From positions 558,001 through 622,000 of the forward strand of contig CAWBNG010000003.1 in the NCBI GenBank assembly GCA_963790075.1: a DNA stretch of 64,000 nt. Reading direction: 5' to 3'. The DNA is from CAYOUV01 sp963790075. Its GTDB lineage: Bacteria > Chloroflexota > Anaerolineae > Anaerolineales > Villigracilaceae. The notes under the pieces are model-generated. The model had not been told where the DNA came from. It saw nothing but the letters and a program-made list of their open reading frames with translations, and searched no databases. Positions 35,551 to 44,024 of the stretch are shown in pieces. How positions within the stretch are numbered: position 1 is the first letter of the stretch; each line of letters begins with the position of its first letter. Position numbers and translations under genes: made by a program.

Positions 35551-37031
35551 CGAGTCACAATCGAAATGCGGAAGGGTGCGACCGGCAGCCAGGGCCACCA
35601 GGCTGGCGCCAATTCCACTCGTGGAGGTGCGGCCAGCGACATACCTGTTCGAAGCTGGGCCAATGCATTCTCGGGTCGGCGCCCTTGTACCAGATGAATA
35701 GCCTGCGTCAGACTAAGTTCCTGTCGCACAGTTTGACTGGCGCGCAGGTCGAAACGCGTCAGGCCGTCTGCTCCTGATTTCGGCTGGCCCAACATTTCAA
35801 AGTGCAGGGTGTCAGCCAGGGGTGAATAACCCTGGGGAACGGACACGCCCAACACGCGCACCGCTAGCTCCCGCAAGTCCGCCGCAGAGGCTGCATAAGC
35901 CACATATTCGACCTTCATACTTAGCGCCAGCCGTGATCCGGGCTGACCTTCAGCCGGGTCGAATTTTTCTTCGAGCACCTGCGAGAGCCTGAGCGAATCC
36001 ACAAAAACTTCTGAACCCGAAGCCTTCAGCTTTGACAGCGCTTGTCGTTCCAAATCAGCCAGCAGCAATGTCCGTAAACGGGCTTTATCCGATTCACTTG
36101 GAGCAGGTAAATTCTGGGTATTGCCGCCAGTTACAGGATCGGGATTGCTGACCGATACCTGCAAACCCAGATCGCCCTCAATAGCCTGGATTTGACCCGC
36201 TTCTACATTGGAATCGGCTCCGGGATTGACCGCCTGCACCAGGACATCGACTGTTTCGCCTATGCCTGCATCCAGCACAGCATCGATGCTGGTCTCGAAT
36301 CGCAGCGCGGGCGAATCCAACGTTCTGACAATCGTCCCGAGCGGAACACTGACTGCTGATTCGGTTAGATTTTTGAATCGGACCACGCCCTGGGCGCGTC
36401 CGGCTGGGATGTCCTGCGAGCCGGTGGAGGTAATACTCTGTTTTCCATCTACAGTGAGCGTTACTTCGTGGGCCGGGATGCTGCCGGACAGGTACACGGC
36501 ATTGACATTCGGGTTGGCGCTGACCGGGATAGTCACATCCTGGGTTTGCGTGAGGGGAGTCAGGATCAAACTGGCTTGAGGCAGGAAACCCGCCGCAACG
36601 ACCAGCACCGCCAGGACGCCAAGTGCAAAAAAGCCAATGCGCACCGCTGGGCGGGTACGCCAGACGGCTTCGGGAACGCCAACCTGCGCGCGCATGGCAG
36701 GCAAATCAGGGCGGGGGCCGCGACGCTGGGGTTTGATGCGCTCGCTATCTACCTCCCAGGTAGCCAGCTGGGCTTCGGGCAAAGATTCAAAAACAGGAAG
36801 GGCAAGCTCAGCTGCCGCACGTTTCATTTCAGCATCGTGTGTCACCAAACCCAACTGGGCTCCAAGCGTGGTAGCATGATGCTGAAGAATCGCAAGATCA
36901 ACCGTGCGTAACGAGACCTTTTCATGCCGCGGCCAAGCCAACAAAATACGCGGTGTTTTGGCCCAAGCCATTCGATCACGGACCGAGATCAGATCATCGT
37001 GCGACTCGAGCTGGAGAATCTGGGTTTTCAT
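35547..37031 (-). CDS. Baseplate J-like membrane protein
   Basis: 494 residues from ATG 37031. Residues about 1-105 form a soluble domain (ISVRDRMAWAKTPRILLAWP, GLVTHDAEMKRAAAELALPV). One transmembrane helix sits at about 130-150. The extracytoplasmic region has DIPAGRAQGVVRFKNLTE and VPLGTIVRT, the repeat-like motif that leads to Baseplate_J/gp47 annotations in bacteria lacking phages, and MSLAAPPRVELAP at the end. No phage gene is near. A TATAAT box 9 nt before the ATG and no SD suggest a leaderless mRNA. First gene of the operon with ruvX and mltG, so a cell-wall role is plausible. Confidence 0.78.
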   Translation of the reverse strand: MKTQILQLESHDDLISVRDRMAWAKTPRILLAWPRHEKVSLRTVDLAILQHHATTLGAQLGLVTHDAEMKRAAAELALPVFESLPEAQLATWEVDSERIKPQRRGPRPDLPAMRAQVGVPEAVWRTRPAVRIGFFALGVLAVLVVAAGFLPQASLILTPLTQTQDVTIPVSANPNVNAVYLSGSIPAHEVTLTVDGKQSITSTGSQDIPAGRAQGVVRFKNLTESAVSVPLGTIVRTLDSPALRFETSIDAVLDAGIGETVDVLVQAVNPGADSNVEAGQIQAIEGDLGLQVSVSNPDPVTGGNTQNLPAPSESDKARLRTLLLADLERQALSKLKASGSEVFVDSLRLSQVLEEKFDPAEGQPGSRLALSMKVEYVAYAASAADLRELAVRVLGVSVPQGYSPLADTLHFEMLGQPKSGADGLTRFDLRASQTVRQELSLTQAIHLVQGRRPENALAQLRTGMSLAAPPRVELAPAWWPWLPVAPFRISIVTR

Positions 37032-37040
37032 GCCAAAGGA

Positions 37041-37046
37041 ATTATA
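37041..37046 (-). promoter_or_regulatory. -10 box of the baseplate-J-like/ruvX/mltG operon
   Basis: Minus-strand TATAAT, 9 nt before ATG 37031. No clear -35. Confidence 0.5.
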
Positions 37047-37183
37047 ACGTATGGGCACATGCGGCATTCACACAAATGACAGACCGAATGACAAGCTCAT
37101 TCAAATGCCAACATGGGACAAAAGCCTCCAGCCCCAACTAATGAGCACCAGAGCTAACAAACCATTTCAATTGGGACAAGGTT

Positions 37184-37789
37184 CTACTGCGTCTTGGATA
37201 TGACGACAATCACATGACCAGTGTCATTGTCGTATGAGGTGATTAAAATTGAGAGCTTATAAGAGATATAGGAGACGCCATGCGAGGCCTTTGCTCCCGT
37301 GCCGCCGAAACTCGTCGCCGGGGGATTGGTGATGCCCAATGAGGCGGCTTTGACCTGGTAAAACTTTTGGGCCTGGTCAAGCGTGGCCGAGGCAACGTAG
37401 CTGTAGATATTCGGATTGAATTCCTGCCCAGCCGTCGCCTGCGCCATGATGGGGACGCCTTGCCAGCTCTGCAGCGGTATGCCAACCGGGTTGTCATACT
37501 GGGTGCCATTCATTAATGGACCTAAAGAGCCCACCGAGGCCTGTAAGGTCGCAAAAGCCGAGTCCGGAGTCGCCGAAGGTGGGTTCAGCGTCGGAGTTTC
37601 GCTTGCGGCAGATGGCTCGGTTGCCTGGGTGGTCAGGGTCGCCGATGCCTGAGGCACCGAGGTTTCGGCCGACGGCGCTGCTTGCGTCAGGAGCGTTTCC
37701 GGGGTTTGATTATCTGACCTGGTCAGCAAGCTGCAGCCCATGGAAAACAGCACGATCGATACGATTAAAGGCAAGCTTCTACGCGACAT
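37184..37789 (-). CDS. Hypothetical lipoprotein
   Basis: 201 residues. Signal peptide MSRRSLPLIVSIVLFSMGC with lipobox SMGC (Cys 19), a Thr/Ser/Pro/Ala-rich spacer to about 90, then a small globular domain: VGIPLQSWQGVPIMAQATAG, ATLDQAQKFYQVKAASLGI and SILITSYDNDTGHVIVVISK. The last part looks like the DUF4367/ YjgB-like stress domains in secondary structure only; no family is assigned. SD GGAGGA. It sits between alaS and the baseplate-J-like gene, same strand. Confidence 0.75.
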   Translation of the reverse strand: MSRRSLPLIVSIVLFSMGCSLLTRSDNQTPETLLTQAAPSAETSVPQASATLTTQATEPSAASETPTLNPPSATPDSAFATLQASVGSLGPLMNGTQYDNPVGIPLQSWQGVPIMAQATAGQEFNPNIYSYVASATLDQAQKFYQVKAASLGITNPPATSFGGTGAKASHGVSYISYKLSILITSYDNDTGHVIVVISKTQ

Positions 37790-37843
37790 TCTTCCTCCAT
37801 CCAGATGAACACCGATATTATATTCCGCGCGTGTAACAATTCA

Positions 37844-37878
37844 ATAAGAAAACAGTCCTGGGCCTGAGGCCCAGGACT
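37844..37878 (-). terminator. Terminator after alaS
   Basis: A near-perfect palindrome at 37854-37878 (AGTCCTGGGCCT / AGGCCCAGGACT arms) followed on the minus strand by GTTTTCTT. Confidence 0.85.
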
Positions 37879-37883
37879 GGTAT

Positions 37884-40604
37884 TCATTTCAACTTCTCTG
37901 CCAGCCAATTCTTGACACTTTCCAGCGCTTCCGGGATTTTTTCCACCTGTTTGCCACCCCCAAAAGCCAGGTGAGCTGCGCCGCCGCCGCCCGCACCCAA
38001 CTGGCGTGAGACATGGCCAACCAGATCGCCGGCTTTTATGCCCTGTTTGATCAAATCCTGGGTCACGGTCGCCATCACAATCGCCGACTCCTCCAATGGC
38101 ACAGCGATGACGCACACACCTTTCTCGGGGTATTCGGCACGGAACTCATCGGCCAGATTGCCTAGGGTATCCTTGTCAATGCCGGGCATTTGCATGGCCA
38201 GGACGGAAACACCTTTAACCTTTCCCAGATCGCTGAGGCTGGCATCGAAGGATGAAGTTGCCAGTCGGGTACGCAAGGCAGCAACTTCTTTATGGGCTTC
38301 GCTCAATCCATTTTGTAACGCCTCGACCTTTTCCGCCAGGTGATCCGGCGGGCTGGCAAGCAACCCAGCCGCTTGTTTCACAGTTTTGAAGCGCCGGACG
38401 ATCAGTTCATAAGCGCCACGCCCGGTCACAGCCTCGATGCGGCGTACGCCAGCCGCTGCCGAGCCTTCGCTGAGGATCAGGAACGCGCCCACATCGCTGG
38501 TATGTTCCAGATGGGTACCGCCGCACAATTCGTAAGAAAAGGCTTCATCGTGTTCACCAATCGAAATGGTGCGCACGGTCTCGCCGTATTTCTCTCCGAA
38601 GAGCGCCATCGCGCCTTCCGAAATTGCCTGTTCGCGGGATTTGACCACCGGCTTGACCGGGAAATCGCCGAGCACGGCCTGGTTGACGCGCTGCTCGATC
38701 TCTTCGAGTTGTTCCGGTGTCACAGCTTCGGGATGAGTGAAGTCGAAGCGCAGTCGGTCGGGCGCGACCAGTGAGCCCGCCTGGCGGGCATGATCGCCCA
38801 GCACGGCACGTAGTTCGGCATGCATTAAATGCGTCGCGGTGTGATTGCGCATGATATCGTGGCGCCGCTGGCGATCAATCGCAGCAAGGACCTTATCGCC
38901 AATTTTAGGTCTGCCGCTCAGCACCTCCCCAACGTGGACGATTACACCTGCCGCCGGTTTACGCATGCCAGTCACTTCGATTTCCCAGGAACGATCCACA
39001 GCGACGATCGTGCCGGTATCGCTTACCTGGCCGCCGGATTCGACGTAGAAGCCGGTTTTGGGCAGGACGACCTCGACGTTATCCCCAACCTGCGCTTCGG
39101 TTACGGGGTCACCGTCGACTACAAGGGAAAGCAATTGCCCTTCAACTTCCGGGCTGAGGTATGGATCGTAGGAAACCCCTTCCGGAGCGAGTTTGCCGTC
39201 GGTGGATAGCTTTTTGAATATATCCGCATAGAATTCGGCATCCTCACCGCCCAACGCCCCCATAGCCTTGCCGCCACCGGAGGCAATCCGATGTTCGTTC
39301 ATCGCGGCGTGGAAACCAGCCTCGTCCACTTCGAGTCCCTGCTCGCGGGCAATGTCGCGTGTGATCTCGAACGGCAGGCCGAAAGTGGCATAGAGTTCGA
39401 AAGCCTTGGAGCCTTCCAGCACCCCCTGGCCGGTTTTTTGCAATCCAGCCAACATGCCGTCCAAATGAGCCGTGCCGCTTTCGACTGTGCGCGCAAAGCG
39501 GATTTCCTCCCGCGTCAGGCTGTCCAGGATCGTAGCCCGATTAGCGTTCAATTCAGAATAAAATTCGCCGTAAGTGGTAATGAAGGCCTCAGCCACCTTC
39601 GCCAGGAAGGGTTCAGTCAGCCCCAGCTTCGAGCCGAAACGAGCCGCCCGGCGGATGATCATCCGACAGACATAGTTGCGCCCGGTGTTACCCGGCACGA
39701 CGCCGTCGGCGATCAGAAAAGCCGCGGCACGCGCATGATCGGCAATGACTCTATAAGGTGTAAAGTTTGCATACATCTGATCAAGGTCATCACCCGCCAG
39801 GGAACGGAGCACGTCCAGGGCAGCGGCGAACAGGTCGGTTTTATAGTTCGAATCGACGCCTTGCAAGATTGAGACCAGGCGGTCCAAACCCATGCCAGTA
39901 TCGACGTGGGTGGCAGGCAAGGGATCGAGTTGAGTCGGGTTGAGGCGATTGTACTGGATGAAGACCAGGTTCCAGAGTTCAACAAAGCGGTCGGTATCCA
40001 GTGTCTCTTTCGTCACTGGTCCATCTCCGGGGCGCAAGTCAAAATGGATCTCGGAACACGGTCCGCAGGGACCGGTTTCGGCCATTTCCCAGAAGTTGTC
40101 CTTGCGACCCAAGTAAAAGAGGTGGGTCGGATCAAACGCCGGCCGTTCGAGCCAATTGGACGCGGCTTCTTCGTCAGTCGGGATATCGCCCTGATCGTCC
40201 TGGAAAACAGTAGCGTACAGACTTTCCTTGGGCAAACCCCAGACGTCTGTCAGCAATTGCCAGGCCCAAGCAATCGCCTCCTTCTTGTAATAGTCGCCAA
40301 ACGACCAGTTGCCCAGCATTTCGAAGAAGGTATGGTGCGTCCCATCCCGACCCACGTCATCCAGATCGTTGTGTTTTCCGGCTACGCGCATACATTTTTG
40401 CGAATTGGTCGCGCGCGTGTAGGGACGTTTATCCGTGCCCAGGAAAACATCCTTGAATTGGACCATACCAGCATTGGTGAACAATAGCGTAGCGTCTCCG
40501 CCAGGGACGAGTGACGAGGAGGGCACAAAGGTATGTCCATGCTCGACAAAAAAATCGATATATGCCTTGCGAATTTCCGCACCGGTGAATTTTTTCTGGG
40601 TCAT
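37884..40604 (-). CDS. alaS: Alanyl-tRNA synthetase
   Basis: 906 residues, full length. Class II catalytic domain with TFVPSSSLVPGGDATLLFTNAGM and the alanine/ATP pocket FLGTDKRPYTRA; tRNA-recognition domain; editing domain zinc ligands RNHTATHLMH and ELCGGTHLEHT; C-terminal C-Ala/DHHA1 domain ending LGAGGGGAAHLAFGGG. It charges tRNA-Ala and hydrolyses mischarged Ser/Gly-tRNA-Ala. Own promoter-like element upstream and terminator downstream, so monocistronic. The SD is weak (TGGAG, 7 nt before ATG). Confidence 0.97.
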   Translation of the reverse strand: MTQKKFTGAEIRKAYIDFFVEHGHTFVPSSSLVPGGDATLLFTNAGMVQFKDVFLGTDKRPYTRATNSQKCMRVAGKHNDLDDVGRDGTHHTFFEMLGNWSFGDYYKKEAIAWAWQLLTDVWGLPKESLYATVFQDDQGDIPTDEEAASNWLERPAFDPTHLFYLGRKDNFWEMAETGPCGPCSEIHFDLRPGDGPVTKETLDTDRFVELWNLVFIQYNRLNPTQLDPLPATHVDTGMGLDRLVSILQGVDSNYKTDLFAAALDVLRSLAGDDLDQMYANFTPYRVIADHARAAAFLIADGVVPGNTGRNYVCRMIIRRAARFGSKLGLTEPFLAKVAEAFITTYGEFYSELNANRATILDSLTREEIRFARTVESGTAHLDGMLAGLQKTGQGVLEGSKAFELYATFGLPFEITRDIAREQGLEVDEAGFHAAMNEHRIASGGGKAMGALGGEDAEFYADIFKKLSTDGKLAPEGVSYDPYLSPEVEGQLLSLVVDGDPVTEAQVGDNVEVVLPKTGFYVESGGQVSDTGTIVAVDRSWEIEVTGMRKPAAGVIVHVGEVLSGRPKIGDKVLAAIDRQRRHDIMRNHTATHLMHAELRAVLGDHARQAGSLVAPDRLRFDFTHPEAVTPEQLEEIEQRVNQAVLGDFPVKPVVKSREQAISEGAMALFGEKYGETVRTISIGEHDEAFSYELCGGTHLEHTSDVGAFLILSEGSAAAGVRRIEAVTGRGAYELIVRRFKTVKQAAGLLASPPDHLAEKVEALQNGLSEAHKEVAALRTRLATSSFDASLSDLGKVKGVSVLAMQMPGIDKDTLGNLADEFRAEYPEKGVCVIAVPLEESAIVMATVTQDLIKQGIKAGDLVGHVSRQLGAGGGGAAHLAFGGGKQVEKIPEALESVKNWLAEKLK

Positions 40605-40632
40605 ACTTGCTCCAAGTTTCAGGTTGAAGCGA

Positions 40633-40661
40633 ATTATACCTGTTTCAGTTGCGGGATGAAA
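40633..40661 (-). promoter_or_regulatory. Promoter-like element for alaS
   Basis: Minus strand TTTCAT (40661-40656), 17-nt spacer, TATAAT (40638-40633). The -35 is weak. About 28 nt from the -10 to the ATG. Confidence 0.5.
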
Positions 40662-40841
40662 GTTTTAAACCTGGAATTTTTTTATCTTTGGCGTGGGATG
40701 AATATATCCATATCGGGAGTATAGAAATTTCGAGCCGGAGCTTAGATTTTTACCGCCGGTGGTAGTAAATGTGGCTTGCCCTTGAAAAAAAACGGTACAA
40801 TCAGGAAAGACGCCGACACAAAGAGCGAAAGGACTTTAGAA

Positions 40842-41257
40842 ATGACTGCATTAAAACAAAACCCAACTCTGCCAGCGTCACAGATTTCCTCAATCAAATT
40901 ACAGGCGAGCAGAAACGACAGGATAGTTCCGCGATCCTGGAGATCATGAAAACTGCCAGCAGCTCGGAACCCAAGATGTAGGGTGATAGCATCGTCGGCT
41001 TCGGCTCGTACCATTACAAGTACTCCAGCGGTCGTGAGGGCGACTGGTTCCTGACCGGCTTTTCCCCGCGCAAACAGAACCTGACGCGCTACAGTATGCC
41101 CGGGTTCGACAATAACGATTCTCTGTTGAGCAAATTGGGCAAACACAAGACCGGTAAGTCCTGCCTGTACCTCAACAAACTTGAGGATGTGGATCGATCC
41201 ACTTTGAAAGAACTGATCGTAAAATCGGTGCAGAAGATGAAGGCAGGCAATCCCTAA
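40842..41257 (+). pseudogene. DUF1801-family protein, inactivated
   Basis: Assembled reading: MTALK from ATG 40842, then, after one lost A in the AAAA run near 40852-40856, TKPNSASVTDFLNQITGEQKRQ, AILEIMKTASSSEPKM. A TAG at 40979-40981 stands where homologues have Trp (SEPKMWGDSIVGFG). The frame then continues GDSIVGFGSYHYKYSSGREGDWFLTGFSPRKQN to SVQKMKAGNP and a stop at 41257. One frameshift plus one nonsense codon, with the protein otherwise intact, means recent decay. DUF1801 proteins (YdhG-like) have no settled function. Confidence 0.78.
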
Positions 41258-41320
41258 TTCCCAGAGAACGATCCAATTGACCGACACCTTCGATTTATAG
41301 GTAGAAATGACAGCGTGAAA

Positions 41321-42403
41321 ATGAAAAATGCGTCCTTCCAAAATACCTGGACGGTGGGACTGGCGCTCTGCCTGATCCTGGCAGCCTGCGGAACTCAAGC
41401 CGCGCCTCAGCCCGCAACTGCTACCCCGAGCCAGGTCCCGTCCCCAACAGCCTCTCCGACAGCAACCTTCACGGCAACTCCCATCCCGGCCGCGACACCC
41501 ACGCCGCACCCACTAACCATCGAAGCCATGCGGGCCAGGGACTATCCCGGGAGCCAGATCGTCATCGAGCAGACTCTGACGCCTGGAGCTAACTACAGTC
41601 GGTACATCGCTTCCTACCTGTCCGAAGGATTGAAGATTAACGGACTGTTGACTATTCCCAACGGGGAAAAACCGGCCAGCGGCTGGCCGGTCATCATTTT
41701 CAACCATGGGTACATCCCACCGGATGTCTATCAAACCACTGAGCGTTACGTGGCTTACGTCGATCTGTTGGCGCGCAACGGCTATATCGTCCTCCGCTCG
41801 GATTATCGCGGGCACGCCGACTCGGAGGGAGTTGCACGCGGCGCCTACGGTAATCCCGACTACGTGGTCGACGTGCTCAATGCCGTATCGTCGATCAAGC
41901 TTTTCCCAGAGGCCGACCCCAACCGCATCGGCATGTGGGGACATTCGATGGGCGGATACATCACCCTGCGCGCAATGGTCATCACGCAGGATATCAAAGC
42001 CGGGGTGATCTGGGCCGGCGTGGTTGCCCCTTACCCGGACATGCTTTACAATTGGCGCAAGGGTCCCAGCGGCGCTGTCGCCACGCCTTCCTCCGGCGGC
42101 TCCTGGCGGAATGGATTCATCCAGACCTACGGCACACCGGAAGAAAACCCTTCTTTCTGGAATTCTATTTCTGCGAATGCTTATCTGGAAGATATTTCCG
42201 GACCATTACAACTTCACCATGGGACAGCCGACCTCGAAGTACCCCTGGCTTTTTCCGAAACCCTATTTTATGATATGCTGGCTGCCGATAAGTACGTTGA
42301 ATTCTACAAATACGAGGGCGACAATCACAATATCTCGAACTACTTCAGCCTGGCCATGGGGCGGACGATCGAGTTCTTTGACCGGTTCGTGAAAGCAAAT
42401 TAA
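41321..42403 (+). CDS. Alpha/beta-hydrolase lipoprotein (prolyl oligopeptidase/dienelactone hydrolase type)
   Basis: 360 residues from ATG 41321 (a GTG at 41315 is an alternative; neither has a good SD). Signal peptide with lipobox LAAC, then a long Pro/Thr/Ala/Ser-rich spacer (about 25-65). The hydrolase fold has WPVIIFNHGYIPPD (oxyanion region), nucleophile elbow MWGHSMGGY, acid LHHGTADLEVP and catalytic His in EGDNHNIS. Surface-anchored esterase or peptidase, substrate unknown. A strong promoter for the next gene lies 28 nt downstream. Confidence 0.82.
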   Translation: MKNASFQNTWTVGLALCLILAACGTQAAPQPATATPSQVPSPTASPTATFTATPIPAATPTPHPLTIEAMRARDYPGSQIVIEQTLTPGANYSRYIASYLSEGLKINGLLTIPNGEKPASGWPVIIFNHGYIPPDVYQTTERYVAYVDLLARNGYIVLRSDYRGHADSEGVARGAYGNPDYVVDVLNAVSSIKLFPEADPNRIGMWGHSMGGYITLRAMVITQDIKAGVIWAGVVAPYPDMLYNWRKGPSGAVATPSSGGSWRNGFIQTYGTPEENPSFWNSISANAYLEDISGPLQLHHGTADLEVPLAFSETLFYDMLAADKYVEFYKYEGDNHNISNYFSLAMGRTIEFFDRFVKAN

Positions 42404-42430
42404 GGCTGGATTAGAACCTCTGAGGGACGC

Positions 42431-42459
42431 TTGACGCCCATTTTGCCCCATGTTATGAT
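42431..42459 (+). promoter_or_regulatory. Sigma-70-type promoter for the LysM/M23 gene
   Basis: TTGACG (42431-42436), 17-nt spacer, TATGAT (42454-42459). The predicted start site near 42466 leaves only about 5 nt before ATG 42471. Confidence 0.75.
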
Positions 42460-42470
42460 GCCAGCAGAGA

Positions 42471-43697
42471 ATGAACATTATGAACGACGAATTCAAGGAA
42501 GATATTCCTCAAATCTCGCAGGGGGATGCGGCTGAGGTTGAAGAAATCTCCACCCCCAAAAACAATCCTAACCTCATTTCCCGCTGGCTAGAAACTCTGG
42601 TGCAGATGGGTTTGGGTGAATCGGTGCTACGCTTCGGCACAAATGCGCTGGCTCTGATGGTCGTGGTTGTGACCATTTTCCTGATGCAGCGCTTTTACCG
42701 TGATCTGCCGAACGCGGTCAACGTACAGGGAGCACTAGCTGCGGGTCCAACAGCCACGCCTGTGGTTCAGGTTGATTCGCTGGTAGCGCCGCCAATTGAT
42801 CCTACCCATCTGGGTATTCCACGCCTGGCACTGATCCACACGACCATCCCCAGCCGTCCGCGCGTCGAAGTGACCAAATACACTGTCCAGCCTGGCGACA
42901 CAGTCTTCGGCATCGCCGAGAAGTTCGGCCTGAAACCGCAAACTATCCTGTTTGGAAACTACTTCGACCTGTGGGACGATCCGCACAGTCTGAAACCTGG
43001 GCAGAATCTCAACATCCTGCCAGTCGACGGGACCTATTATGAATGGCAGGCAGGCGATGGCCTGAACGCGGTCGCCAAGTTCTTTGGCGTCAGTGCAGAA
43101 GACATCATCAATTATCCCGCCAACCACCTCGACCCGAAGACCATCGGCGATTACATCAAGCCCAACATCAAAGCCGGCACCTGGCTGGTCATCCCCGGCG
43201 GTACGCGCGAATTCGTCTCCTGGAGCGCGCCGGTCGGCGTGACGCGCTCGAATCCGGCCCTGGCTCGCGTGCTCGGACCGGGCTCGTGCGGTAAGATCGA
43301 AGGCGGAGCAATCGGGTTCGGGACCTTCATCTGGCCGTCGAACAAACATTATCTCTCTGGTTTCGACTATTCACCAGAAACCAATCACCGCGCCATCGAC
43401 ATCGCCGGCAGCCTGGGCGAAGCCGTCTATGCCGTGGACGCCGGCGTAATCGTCTACGCCGGCTGGAATGACTACGGTTATGGCAACATGCTCATGATCG
43501 ATCACGGCAACGGCTGGCAGTCGCTCTACGCCCACCTGAGCGGTATCAACGTCCTGTGCGGACAGAGCGTCGGACAGGGCGACGTGATCGGCGCCATCGG
43601 CTCGACCGGCAATTCGTCCGGCCCGCACCTGCACTTCGAGTTGATGCATACGCAATACGGCAAGGTCAATCCCTGGAACTTCCTGCCACCGCCGTAA
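42471..43697 (+). CDS. Membrane-anchored LysM / M23 metallopeptidase
   Basis: 408 residues (second in-frame ATG at 42480). Acidic cytoplasmic N-terminus, one helix at about 55-75, then two LysM units (YTVQPGDTVFGIAEKFGLKP and YEWQAGDGLNAVAKFFGVS), a linker, and an M23 peptidase domain: NHRAIDIAGS (zinc His/Asp), GYGNMLMIDHGNGW, SLYAHLSGI and SGPHLHFELM (HxH). All zinc ligands are present, so it should be an active murein endopeptidase or an amidase activator outside the membrane. It resembles the frameshifted copy at 12524 in domains. Almost no 5' leader. Confidence 0.92.
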   Translation: MNIMNDEFKEDIPQISQGDAAEVEEISTPKNNPNLISRWLETLVQMGLGESVLRFGTNALALMVVVVTIFLMQRFYRDLPNAVNVQGALAAGPTATPVVQVDSLVAPPIDPTHLGIPRLALIHTTIPSRPRVEVTKYTVQPGDTVFGIAEKFGLKPQTILFGNYFDLWDDPHSLKPGQNLNILPVDGTYYEWQAGDGLNAVAKFFGVSAEDIINYPANHLDPKTIGDYIKPNIKAGTWLVIPGGTREFVSWSAPVGVTRSNPALARVLGPGSCGKIEGGAIGFGTFIWPSNKHYLSGFDYSPETNHRAIDIAGSLGEAVYAVDAGVIVYAGWNDYGYGNMLMIDHGNGWQSLYAHLSGINVLCGQSVGQGDVIGAIGSTGNSSGPHLHFELMHTQYGKVNPWNFLPPP

Positions 43698-43708
43698 AAC
43701 AAACCGTA

Positions 43709-43739
43709 AAAGCTCTCCGGTAAACCGGAGAGCTTTTTT
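43709..43739 (+). terminator. Terminator after the M23 gene
   Basis: AGCTCTCCGG (43711-43720) and CCGGAGAGCT (43725-43734), 4-nt loop, then TTTTT. Confidence 0.92.
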
Positions 43740-43750
43740 ATAGGTTCGCC

Positions 43751-43779
43751 TTGCCAAGGGGGCTGACCTGGGCTATAAT
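43751..43779 (+). promoter_or_regulatory. Promoter of the tRNA-Val gene
   Basis: TTGCCA (43751-43756), 17-nt spacer, TATAAT (43774-43779), 10 nt before the mature tRNA 5' end. Confidence 0.8.
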
Positions 43780-43789
43780 CCCGGTCTGC

Positions 43790-43863
43790 GGGCGCGTAGC
43801 TCAGCTGGTTAGAGCGCATGTATCACACACATGAGGTCGTGGGTTCGAGTCCCTCCGCGCCCA
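43790..43863 (+). tRNA. tRNA-Val (anticodon CAC)
   Basis: 74 nt cloverleaf. Acceptor GGGCGCG pairs with CGCGCCC and the discriminator is A; D-arm GCTC/GAGC; anticodon stem CATGT/ACATG with loop ATCACAC, so U33 precedes anticodon CAC (reads GUG); T-arm GTGGG/CCCTC (one G-T pair) with TTCGAGT. CCA is not encoded. It has its own promoter and terminator and is transcribed alone. Confidence 0.93.
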
Positions 43864-43866
43864 CTT

Positions 43867-43893
43867 AAACGAGATCGCTAGGTCTCGTTTTTT
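43867..43893 (+). terminator. Terminator after tRNA-Val
   Basis: AAACGAGA (43867-43874) pairs with TCTCGTTT (43883-43890) and runs into TTTTTT. Confidence 0.88.
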
Positions 43894-44024
43894 ATTTTTA
43901 TGCAGTGTGACTCCATGTTGTTGGTTCCCATTACAGGGAGGCTGCGATCCCCTCCTCACCTATTGGAACGAGACCAAAAAGTCTTTTTTTTCTCCAATTC
44001 CTTCTACTTCACAAAAAAACGCAG

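Noticed and set aside
40742..41509. 255-codon minus-strand ORF
   Set aside because: It is the antisense of the decayed DUF1801 gene and the lipoprotein 5' end; Arg/Gly/Cys-rich start and no motif.
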